This document shows, piece by piece, positions 20,173 to 28,674 of a DNA stretch of 64,000 nucleotides; position 1 is the stretch's first letter, and every line of letters starts with the position of its first letter. Made by a program: the position numbers and the translations under genes. The DNA is taken from the NCBI GenBank assembly GCA_022842845.1, contig JALHOT010000002.1, positions 62,001 to 126,000 of the forward strand. The letters run 5' to 3'. The notes beneath the pieces were generated by a model that was given only the letters and a program-made list of their open reading frames with translations, was not told the DNA's origin and searched no databases. The stretch is from Cyclobacteriaceae bacterium. Lineage in GTDB: Bacteria; Bacteroidota; Bacteroidia; Cytophagales; Cyclobacteriaceae.

Positions 20173-20886
20173 ATGAACAAAGGCAAGCTATACCTTATCC
20201 CCACCACTATTGCAGAAGATACACAAGCTTCAGTTATCCCTGCACAGGTCAGGAATATGCTGCCCTCCATTCAATACTTTTTGGCAGAGGATATCCGCAC
20301 AGCACGCAGGTATTTGAGCAGTTTGAAAGTCTATGATTCGATAGAGCCACTACACTTTCAGGTGCTGGATAAGAAAACCAAAGCAGGACAGTTAAAAGAA
20401 CTTTTTCAACCGCTGGAGGCAGGAAACAATTTGGGTATTCTTTCAGAATCAGGATGCCCGGGCGTGGCAGATCCTGGTGCGCTTGCTGTTCATTATGCAC
20501 ATGCACATGGCATACAAGTAGTACCTCTGGTAGGTCCCTCTTCATTGTTGCTTTCGTTAATGGCCAGTGGATTAAACGGACAGCGCTTTGCTTTTCACGG
20601 CTACCTACCCATCGATGCAAAGGACCGGCAACAGAGCATTCGGGAACTGGAAAAAGAATCCAAACAAAAAAATCAGACACAGCTTTTTATTGAAACCCCA
20701 TACCGTAATCAGGCTGTATTTAATGACCTGGTGAAAACGCTGGGGCCTGTAACATGGCTAACCGTTGCCTACGATATTACTGGCAACGCAGAGATGATTA
20801 AGACTAATACAGTGGCCAATTGGCGGAAAGAGAAATTGCAGCTGGATAAATTGCCTTGTGTTTTTCTACTGCTTGTTAATTCTTAG
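20173..20886 (+). CDS. SAM-dependent methyltransferase, tetrapyrrole methylase / RsmI-like family
   Basis: GKLYLIPTTIAED, ILSESGCPGVADPGA, PLVGPSSLLLSLMASGLNGQRFAFHGYLP; start refined from 20134. Confidence 0.88.
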   Translation: MNKGKLYLIPTTIAEDTQASVIPAQVRNMLPSIQYFLAEDIRTARRYLSSLKVYDSIEPLHFQVLDKKTKAGQLKELFQPLEAGNNLGILSESGCPGVADPGALAVHYAHAHGIQVVPLVGPSSLLLSLMASGLNGQRFAFHGYLPIDAKDRQQSIRELEKESKQKNQTQLFIETPYRNQAVFNDLVKTLGPVTWLTVAYDITGNAEMIKTNTVANWRKEKLQLDKLPCVFLLLVNS

Positions 20887-20942
20887 CAGATCAACTGATC
20901 TTCATCATTGTCCGTTAGATAGCGTAAGTCTAGATTTATAGC

Positions 20943-21311
20943 ATGACCGTTCAAAGCTTCATTTCAGAATTACCAAAAAAGCAAAAAGAAATCATGACCC
21001 TGTTACGGTTATGGATACTTGATTTAGGTCCACACGTTACCGAGCAAGTCACTAATAATGTACCTACTTTCTATTTAAATGGAGCACTGTGTTATTTAAG
21101 TCATGATGAAGACAGTGTAAGTTTATGTTTTAATCGCGGCTATGAATTCCCTAAAGAATATGATTTTCTGGAAAGCAAAGGACGCAAGCATGTGATGTCT
21201 GCCACCTTTTATGGTGTAACAGAATTAGATGAACACGAAGATGAGGTGAAGGAAATTTTGAATGAAGCGGCTGCCCTTAATGGTTACCTGGCAAAAAAAA
21301 GAAATAAGTGA
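20943..21311 (+). CDS. DUF1801 domain protein
   Basis: Length and composition; VTEQVTNNVPTFYLNGALCYLSH. Confidence 0.7.
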   Translation: MTVQSFISELPKKQKEIMTLLRLWILDLGPHVTEQVTNNVPTFYLNGALCYLSHDEDSVSLCFNRGYEFPKEYDFLESKGRKHVMSATFYGVTELDEHEDEVKEILNEAAALNGYLAKKRNK

Positions 21312-21416
21312 AGTGTAAAAATACTTTGGTTTGAATGGCAGAGGTCTGACATCAAATACCTTCCATTACGAATAAGAAAATATCAATGCTTTGAAGGCTC
21401 CTTGCCTTCATGTAAT

Positions 21417-21866
21417 CTAAGGCAAGCTGAGAATTCTTTTCACAAATTGTGGAAACAGCTGTTCTTGATGCATTGATCTTGCAGGCTCAAATACAATTAC
21501 TACATGTTTTCCCTGAACCAAACCATAACTGATTGAATTCGATACCTTAGCATGCTGTCTAAATAAGATTGTAGTAAGTGCAGGATTAAAATCTTCCAAT
21601 ACCACGGTATCACGCAACAAATCTTTGTTTTGAAACAAAATTCTATTGGTAAAATGCTGGACTAAAGCCTCTTGCGTGTTTTTGTCGGCATAATACCAAT
21701 GCAGCCGATAATCACCACAGCTAACATTCGACTCTGTGGTGGCCTTACAATTCACCGGTATAGAAAGTTTGTAGTCAGTGTACTTTACTTTTCCTCTATA
21801 ACCAAATAGCGTAAGCAGGAGCATAGCTGCTAAACCAGCTATTGTTAAAATCGATCTAGCTGTCAT
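21417..21866 (-). CDS. hypothetical protein with N-terminal membrane anchor
   Basis: Intact 149-aa ORF with hydrophobic N-terminus; no family recognised. Confidence 0.6.
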   Translation of the reverse strand: MTARSILTIAGLAAMLLLTLFGYRGKVKYTDYKLSIPVNCKATTESNVSCGDYRLHWYYADKNTQEALVQHFTNRILFQNKDLLRDTVVLEDFNPALTTILFRQHAKVSNSISYGLVQGKHVVIVFEPARSMHQEQLFPQFVKRILSLP

Positions 21867-21904
21867 TACGCATTAATGGTCTACGTTCTACCTTCGACCA
21901 ATAA

Positions 21905-23092
21905 TTAAGATCGTAATTCCTGCAAAGCCATCCAGGCCATGAGGCCACTACTGATCTTAAGCGCATCCTCATCAATATCAAATGTGGGTGTATGAACGTA
22001 TGAGGTAATGCCCTTGGCTTCATTGCGTGTACCAAGTCTGTAGAATGATGCCGGTACCAATTGTGAATAATATGCGAAGTCTTCAGCACCTAACGTAATA
22101 TCAATATCAACTACATTCTCGGCTCCTACGTATTCTGTTGCTGCTGCTTTTATCCTTCTTGTTACCGTAGGATCGTTCTGCAAAAAAGGATAGCCTTTGG
22201 AAATGTTTACTTCGCACTTCCCTCCCATACCTTCCGCCAGGCTCTCAGCCATTTTTTTGATTCTCCTCAAACCTTCCTCTCTCCATTCTTCATTCATGGC
22301 CCTGAAAGTACCGGCAATGTTAACCTCCATCGGGATCACATTGGTGGTGGCGCCCCCTTCAATCTTGCCAAAAGTTAATACTGTGGGTTGCTTAGGGCTT
22401 GCGTTGCGACTTATAATTTGCTGAAGCGATACAATGATATTACAGGCAATCACAATAGGGTCGATGGTTAATTCAGGTGCGGCTCCGTGCCCGCCTTTTC
22501 CGATTACCTTTAAATAAATTTCATCGGCACTCGCCATGTACATGCCTTCTCTGAATCCAATTTTGCCTGCAGGGAGTAGAGGAAAAACATGCTGCCCTAT
22601 AATGCTTGCCGGTTTAGGATTTTCAAGCGCACCATCGCGAATCATATAAGATGCACCACCCGGGTTTTTCTCCTCTCCTGGCTGAAACAAAAAGCGAATT
22701 GTCCCCTCAAATTCATTTCTTAATTCATTTAGAATTTTAACCGAGCCGAGTAATGATGATGTATGCACATCGTGCCCACAAGCATGCATGATGCCCGGCT
22801 TCGTTGATTTATACGGAACTTCATTGACTTCAGTAATGGGCAGCGCATCCATATCTGCCCGAAGTGCTACAGTCTTCTTCGATGGATTTTTGCCTTCAAT
22901 CTCCACTACCAATCCCGTATCAGCCACAGCTTTTGGATTTAGGCCAAAAGACTTTAACTGCTCCGCCACATATTTTACTGTTTCATATTCCTGATACGAC
23001 AACTCAGGATTGGCGTGTAAATGTCTTCTCCAGGCAATTACATCTTGGGTGTATTGCTGCGATAATGATTTTACTTTTTCCAATAAACTCAT
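21905..23092 (-). CDS. M20 family amidohydrolase, cytoplasmic
   Basis: WRRHLHANPELSYQEYET, GIMHACGHDVHTSSLLG, LGAEDFAYYSQ. Confidence 0.92.
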   Translation of the reverse strand: MSLLEKVKSLSQQYTQDVIAWRRHLHANPELSYQEYETVKYVAEQLKSFGLNPKAVADTGLVVEIEGKNPSKKTVALRADMDALPITEVNEVPYKSTKPGIMHACGHDVHTSSLLGSVKILNELRNEFEGTIRFLFQPGEEKNPGGASYMIRDGALENPKPASIIGQHVFPLLPAGKIGFREGMYMASADEIYLKVIGKGGHGAAPELTIDPIVIACNIIVSLQQIISRNASPKQPTVLTFGKIEGGATTNVIPMEVNIAGTFRAMNEEWREEGLRRIKKMAESLAEGMGGKCEVNISKGYPFLQNDPTVTRRIKAAATEYVGAENVVDIDITLGAEDFAYYSQLVPASFYRLGTRNEAKGITSYVHTPTFDIDEDALKISSGLMAWMALQELRS

Positions 23093-23106
23093 ATCAAAGA
23101 ATTAGG

Positions 23107-24495
23107 CTATCGATTTTTAATACTTCTCATTGCTTTGGCAAAGGCTGCTTGTATACCCTCACCTCTTATGTGTTTATTATGCTTAACAAGCCATTGGCCA
23201 TTCACAATGGTGCCCAACACCATGGCACTGTCGGAAGCATAGACAATACTGGCCATTAATTTTTCTTGCGATGTGTTAGCCAGTAAAGGGGCAGTGCCAT
23301 CATACACAACAACATTCAATGACTTTCCTACTTGTAAAGGTGCATCGCCACTAAGCCCCATGGCATTGCGCCCGTTTTTTACTTCTGCCTCCACCATATA
23401 AGCCGCTGCATCTCCTTCAAAAGTATTTCTTTGGTTAGTCACCAGCCTTTGGCGGTAATCAATCATGCGGAATTCCTCTAAAGGGTTGATACCAATATGG
23501 CTATCAGTTCCTATACACCATTTACCACCCAGCTTCACATATTCCTTCATCCGAAAAATACCATCCCCTAAATTACCTTCCGTAGATGGACACAGCACTA
23601 CATCAGCATTTTCTTTTGCCAGCCCCTCTACTTCTGCATCCGACAAATGTGTTGAATGTACTAAGTGGAAACGTTCGTTTACCGGAAGATTATTCAAGAG
23701 CCAGGTGGCAGGTCTTTGTTTTGTATAGGCAATACAATCTTCAATTTCTTTTTTTTGTTCTGCCAAATGAAGGTGAAAAGGAATAGAAGTAGGTCCCTGC
23801 TGAAAAGTTGTTTTAATGTCCTCTAAGTCGACTGCGCGCAAAGAGTGAACACTAAAACCAAGTCGGGCGTGCTTGCTTGCCTTAACTACTGCAGCCGAAT
23901 CATCTAAGAGATTAAAATAATCTTCTACAGTTCTTGAAATAAATCTGCGCTGGCGTACCTGAGGCTCAAGGCCAAAGCCTCCTTTCTGATAAAAGACCGG
24001 AACAAGTGTAATGTTGATGCCAGCCCTTGCTGCAGCAGCCACCATGCGCTCACCCATTTCCGCCAGGTTTTGATAGGGTCTACCATCTTTATCATGATGT
24101 AAGTAGTGAAACTCCACTACATCGGTATAGCCATGGCGTAGCATTTCTGCATACAACATAGCTGCAATGGCTTCTGCCTCATCAGGATTGACGGACAAGG
24201 CACACTGATACATGGCTTCTCGCCAGGTCCAAAAATCATCGTGGGTACCTGGGGCATGTTGCTCCGCCAAACCTGCCATGGCATATTGAAAAGCATGCGA
24301 GTGGGCATTTTGAAATCCTGGCAGTGCAATGCCATTCACATATTCGACTGCGCTTGCTTGTTGTGGTAAATCGGAAGTAATAGAAAGGATATGGCCTTCA
24401 ACATCTACAGATACAAAGGCTGGTGATAGCCAGGTTGCCTTATACCAAAGGTGTGTAAAACGAAATGTTTTATGAATGGTTTGTACTGACGTCAT
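23107..24495 (-). CDS. hutF: formimidoylglutamate deiminase
   Basis: GFQNAHSHAFQYAMAGLAE, HLHLAEQKKEIEDC, CIGTDSHIGINPLEEFR. Confidence 0.9.
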   Translation of the reverse strand: MTSVQTIHKTFRFTHLWYKATWLSPAFVSVDVEGHILSITSDLPQQASAVEYVNGIALPGFQNAHSHAFQYAMAGLAEQHAPGTHDDFWTWREAMYQCALSVNPDEAEAIAAMLYAEMLRHGYTDVVEFHYLHHDKDGRPYQNLAEMGERMVAAAARAGINITLVPVFYQKGGFGLEPQVRQRRFISRTVEDYFNLLDDSAAVVKASKHARLGFSVHSLRAVDLEDIKTTFQQGPTSIPFHLHLAEQKKEIEDCIAYTKQRPATWLLNNLPVNERFHLVHSTHLSDAEVEGLAKENADVVLCPSTEGNLGDGIFRMKEYVKLGGKWCIGTDSHIGINPLEEFRMIDYRQRLVTNQRNTFEGDAAAYMVEAEVKNGRNAMGLSGDAPLQVGKSLNVVVYDGTAPLLANTSQEKLMASIVYASDSAMVLGTIVNGQWLVKHNKHIRGEGIQAAFAKAMRSIKNR

Positions 24496-25295
24496 CGCAT
24501 GAGTGTTTTAATCAAATCTTCCAAAACACTTTGTAAAAGGTTACGCATTTTGTTGGCTCTTTCCTTATCATATTTTTTTTCCTGGTCATCCATGTACATC
24601 ACTTTACTCATTTCGAGTTGCAGTGCATGAATACCTTGTGCAGGCTTACCAAAATGACGGGTGATATAACCGCCTTTGAATGGATGATTATGGGCCACTG
24701 CATAAGTTCCTTTCTTTAAACCTTCTAAGGCAGTATGAATAATATTTGATGAAGCTGATGTTTCATCTGCATCACCCAAAATCAAATCTGGGAATTTATC
24801 CGGATTGATGGTAGGGACATGCTGACGGATTGAATGACAATCCCACAACAAGACCTGATCAAATTTTTTTCTTTTCTCAGCAATTAAAGCAGCTACTTGA
24901 TCATGATAGGGTCTATAATAAAGGTCTACTCTTCTGTTCACTTCTGCCTGTTCAACTTCTGCACGCTCATCGCGATAAATTGGCTCACCGAAAAAAGTGG
25001 TGCTCGGGCAAAGCGCTGTAATGATTCTGCCATCGCTATACAAAGGCTTGCTTTGCGGATCGCGATTGAGATCAATCACCCAGCGACTATAGGTAGCATG
25101 GATCATGGTAATGCCCATGCCCAAAGCAAAATCATACAGGTCTTGCACAAACCAATCTGTATCATCAGGTGCCTGCATCAAATCAGGCTTGTACATATCA
25201 CCCAGTTCATCAGGAAAGGAAGTCCCACAATGCGGTACACTTAAAATAATCGGTACCTCTTTACCTCGATGTTGTTTTAGCTCAAAGCTTTTCAC
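24492..25295 (-). CDS. hutG: N-formylglutamate amidohydrolase
   Basis: PIILSVPHCGTSFP, LLWDCHSI, AHNHPFKGGYITRHFG, HALQLEMSK; 4-bp overlap with hutF. Confidence 0.9.
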   Translation of the reverse strand: MKSFELKQHRGKEVPIILSVPHCGTSFPDELGDMYKPDLMQAPDDTDWFVQDLYDFALGMGITMIHATYSRWVIDLNRDPQSKPLYSDGRIITALCPSTTFFGEPIYRDERAEVEQAEVNRRVDLYYRPYHDQVAALIAEKRKKFDQVLLWDCHSIRQHVPTINPDKFPDLILGDADETSASSNIIHTALEGLKKGTYAVAHNHPFKGGYITRHFGKPAQGIHALQLEMSKVMYMDDQEKKYDKERANKMRNLLQSVLEDLIKTLMR

Positions 25296-25299
25296 AGAA

Positions 25300-25590
25300 C
25301 TATCTTTTTTTGCAGTTTATCATGCATTCTAACGCATTCTTCTCACTCATTTCAGCGCGAATACGTTCAGCTCTTGCTTCTTTCTGTGCTTGCATAAGTT
25401 GTTCTTTTAACTGATTAGCTAATACCTGATTATGCAATAATTCCTCGTTTGCCTTTTCAGCATTTTCCTTTTGCATAAAAGCAAATACTAAGCATACAAT
25501 TGACAATATCATTGAAAAGGCTAAAACGATTGCCGTAATTCTTGCTCTTCGTTTTTGCTGGTCAATAGGGTTGGATGTTGTAAGGCCCAT
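25300..25590 (-). CDS. small single-TM coiled-coil protein
   Basis: TM near the N-terminus then Glu/Lys-rich heptad-like helix; 4 bp upstream of hutG. Confidence 0.6.
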   Translation of the reverse strand: MGLTTSNPIDQQKRRARITAIVLAFSMILSIVCLVFAFMQKENAEKANEELLHNQVLANQLKEQLMQAQKEARAERIRAEMSEKNALECMINCKKR

Positions 25591-25595
25591 AAATG

Positions 25596-26855
25596 CTAAT
25601 TTTTCTTACTTCTTTTCTTTTTTGTTTTGGAAGGAATCTCTGTCGTGGGAGTACTGTCTGTCTCAACGTTTTTTTGATATGCTTTCTTAGCCTTTTCTGC
25701 TTGTTCGAGGGTTAATTTTTTTGCCATCTCTGCCTGTCTAACAGTTAGCAACAGTTCCTTTTGAAAATAAGCCTTGTCAAAAGTCATTTGATTCTTGAGA
25801 CGCATGATGCGTTTAAAGGAAGCATCAATTCTTTCCTCAGGTATTTGTCCTTCCTTCACCAGTTTTTTTATGATACTATGCACTTTGTCTACCGTTCGCT
25901 CTTCACTTCCGGTAATGTTGTTAGAGAAAGTCATGATGTCGATACCTGCCAGTATAGCCAACCGTATGGCTTCTTCCAAACCATAATGTTTTGTAATGGC
26001 ATGCATTTGCATATCATCTGAAAATACAACACCAGTATAGCCTATATCTTTCCTTAATAGTTTGCCAAGTATACTATCGGACAAAGTGCCAGGTAGACCA
26101 CGGGCATCCAGTTTTTTATTCACAATATGAGCACTCATCACACCATCTACATATCCTTGCTTCAGTAATTCTTTATAGGGAATCAATTCACTTTCGTGCC
26201 ATGTATTGGTAACATCTGCTATCCCCAAATGTGTATCATCCTTGGAGCTGCCATGCCCCGGAAAATGTTTGAGCACCGTAAGCACCCCTAACTGCCGATG
26301 CGCTTCGATAAACGCTTTCGCCATCATGGCAACTGTGTCTGGATTGACAGAATACGATCTTTCAACTTTTGCAATAATAGGATTGTTGGGATTAGAGGCT
26401 AAATCGACCGTAGGAGCAAAGTTTACATTAATACCCAAGCCAGCGAGTGTAGCCGCGGTGGCTTCTGCATAAAAACACACTGTATCTAAAGACTTACTTT
26501 TACCTGCGTAGGCTGCAGAAACTGAGCGTGGAAAGCCATACTTCTCTTTTAAACGATTCACGCGGCCACCCTCCTGATCGATAGCCACAAATAAAGGAAT
26601 TGGTGAAGCCTGTTGATATGTCCAGACAATTTTCTTTAACCCTATGTATGAATTAGACTTAGGAATATTTTTCTCAAAAATTATAACAGATCCGACTTTG
26701 CCTTCTCTTATTTCCCTCAATACTCTTTCATCAACCTTACTATCGGCAAAACCTATAAGTAACATCTGACCTATTTTAATAGAAAGGCTATCAACTTGCG
26801 AAAAAGAAGGGATGGCCAGACAAAGGGTGAATAAAGAAAATAATAGGCGCTTCAT
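25596..26855 (-). CDS. secreted glycoside hydrolase family 3 (NagZ-like)
   Basis: VAIDQEGGRVNRLKEKYGFPRSVSA, LKHFPGHGSSKDDTHLG, FSDDMQMHAI; signal peptide; Lys-rich C-terminal tail. Confidence 0.9.
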   Translation of the reverse strand: MKRLLFSLFTLCLAIPSFSQVDSLSIKIGQMLLIGFADSKVDERVLREIREGKVGSVIIFEKNIPKSNSYIGLKKIVWTYQQASPIPLFVAIDQEGGRVNRLKEKYGFPRSVSAAYAGKSKSLDTVCFYAEATAATLAGLGINVNFAPTVDLASNPNNPIIAKVERSYSVNPDTVAMMAKAFIEAHRQLGVLTVLKHFPGHGSSKDDTHLGIADVTNTWHESELIPYKELLKQGYVDGVMSAHIVNKKLDARGLPGTLSDSILGKLLRKDIGYTGVVFSDDMQMHAITKHYGLEEAIRLAILAGIDIMTFSNNITGSEERTVDKVHSIIKKLVKEGQIPEERIDASFKRIMRLKNQMTFDKAYFQKELLLTVRQAEMAKKLTLEQAEKAKKAYQKNVETDSTPTTEIPSKTKKKRSKKN

Positions 26856-26857
26856 GT

Positions 26858-28153
26858 TTAGTAGTTATCGCGAATGTATTCAAGAATGTTTTGCATATTT
26901 CTGCGGATATCAGAAGTGGATGCAAGATAGTGGCTGTTCATGAAAGAAAAGATCAATGTCTTACCAGAACGGGTAATTAAATAACCACTCAAGCTGTGGT
27001 TGTTTGATAGGGTCCCTGTCTTACCAAAAATGTAGGGACTATCTGCCTTGTACCAATTTCTTACAGTACCATTTTTGCCACCTTGTGCCAGCAAGGAGAA
27101 CAGGCGTTGCTCGGGCACCTTTTCATAGATCTTCTTCCAGACAGCCACCACACTTCGTGGTGTAAATAGATTGTATCTTGATAAACCCGATCCATCGACC
27201 CATACAAGTTTATCAGGTAAGTCGCTCAAATAACTTTGTTGCATGAGTCGGATGGCCGGCTCTACGGCTAAAGTGTCGCTGACCAGCGCGGAAGCTTGAA
27301 GAAGTAATTGCTCTGCTAAAAAATTATCACTTTCCTGCATCATTACCTTATATACACTATCGGCTGGGGTGTTGTACAAAATCTTTGCCTCTTTGCTCAA
27401 CGCTTGGTCGACTTTCTTAACAGGTATTTTCAGCGTGTCCTGCAGCAAAGAAATGAGCAAGGAATCGCTGGTGATAAAAGGCACCTCAAAAGTCCTGTTA
27501 TTTATACGGAGCGGAGGGTAAAAAGAAAATGAATTGCTGTGGAGATCCCTAATGAAGTCAGGCCGTACAGCAGGTTCTGCTCTTCTTACCTGGCTGGCAA
27601 ATCGAGCCGGTTCAATGAATAAAGTGTCTGCGTCCAATTTTGCCGTAACCAAATTACTATAAAGAGGAAAAGGTGAACGCTCGGGCTGATAGTAACCATT
27701 GTAATCATCCCAGGCCCAGCCTTGACCAAAGGCTGGAGATTGAAACTGAGTGGTTGACAGATAAAAGTTAAGACGGCTGTCTCTTAGAAAGTTAAAAGAC
27801 TTTGTAGGTGTATAAACTTTACTGTTTAAAAAACTGGGATCGCCCAGCGGCCAAATGATGAGGGAGTCATTGCTTTGTAAATATTTATAAGCAGGTAAAG
27901 AATCGCCCAGTATGGTGAGGCCAGTATAAAAAGTTAAAATTTTTGTGTTAGATGCGGGAGTAAAGTATTGATTGGCCTGAAATTCAAATACAGTTTTATT
28001 CTTACCTAAGTCGAATAAAGCAAAACCAGTATGGTCCTGGAATTTACTCTCTGTGGCAATAAAATTTTTGCTGAGTGTTTTTTGAAAACGTGGCGTGCAG
28101 GCAAAGGCTAAAGAAAAAAGTAATAAAACACTGAAGATTCTTATCATAATCAT
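26858..28153 (-). CDS. D-Ala-D-Ala carboxypeptidase/endopeptidase, PBP4 family (S13)
   Basis: SxxK (ASNTKILT), SDN (ESDNFLAEQLL), KTGTL. Confidence 0.9.
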   Translation of the reverse strand: MIMIRIFSVLLLFSLAFACTPRFQKTLSKNFIATESKFQDHTGFALFDLGKNKTVFEFQANQYFTPASNTKILTFYTGLTILGDSLPAYKYLQSNDSLIIWPLGDPSFLNSKVYTPTKSFNFLRDSRLNFYLSTTQFQSPAFGQGWAWDDYNGYYQPERSPFPLYSNLVTAKLDADTLFIEPARFASQVRRAEPAVRPDFIRDLHSNSFSFYPPLRINNRTFEVPFITSDSLLISLLQDTLKIPVKKVDQALSKEAKILYNTPADSVYKVMMQESDNFLAEQLLLQASALVSDTLAVEPAIRLMQQSYLSDLPDKLVWVDGSGLSRYNLFTPRSVVAVWKKIYEKVPEQRLFSLLAQGGKNGTVRNWYKADSPYIFGKTGTLSNNHSLSGYLITRSGKTLIFSFMNSHYLASTSDIRRNMQNILEYIRDNY

Positions 28154-28674
28154 TTAGATAAATAACGCTCCTGCAGCACTTTTCGGTGATGTGTCTCGTG
28201 CCCCGCAATAATGTAGCCTAATGCCAATACTGATATTTCTGTATTATTAGCCTTGCCAGTTCTCATCAACATCTCATCCGTAAAACTTTTAAACAAGTCA
28301 AGGGTACTTGTTCTTAAGTGTTTACATTCCCGTGCAAGCTGAGCTAGTGTTCTTGCATGGGCGTTTGCTTCTGGCGCATAAGTGTTTTCATCAAAGCCAT
28401 GGAGATTTGTTTTATCATTTCTCGAAAATCGCAGCGCTCTATAGCAAAAGATTCGCTCAGCATCCATCATGTGACAAATTAGTTCTTTGACACTCCACTT
28501 GCCAGGCTCGTAACGAAAGTCACCCTTATGCTCATCCACACTCAATAGCAAATTTTGCAAATGCGTGTGGCTAGTTTCCAACGCCTCTGCCAGTGGCCTA
28601 TCCATAACAGGTCTAACATAGTTTTGATAATAACCTGGAACTGTTTGTAAATCAAGTTTTAACATAGAGATCAA
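28150..28674 (-). CDS. DinB family protein
   Basis: KWSVKELICHMMDAERIFCYRALRFSR, GHETHHRKVLQERY. Confidence 0.9.
   Translation of the reverse strand: MISMLKLDLQTVPGYYQNYVRPVMDRPLAEALETSHTHLQNLLLSVDEHKGDFRYEPGKWSVKELICHMMDAERIFCYRALRFSRNDKTNLHGFDENTYAPEANAHARTLAQLARECKHLRTSTLDLFKSFTDEMLMRTGKANNTEISVLALGYIIAGHETHHRKVLQERYLSK

Noticed and set aside
21395-21411. Hairpin GAAGGC-TCCTT-GCCTTC between convergent genes as a terminator
   Set aside because: Short stem with no T-run on either strand
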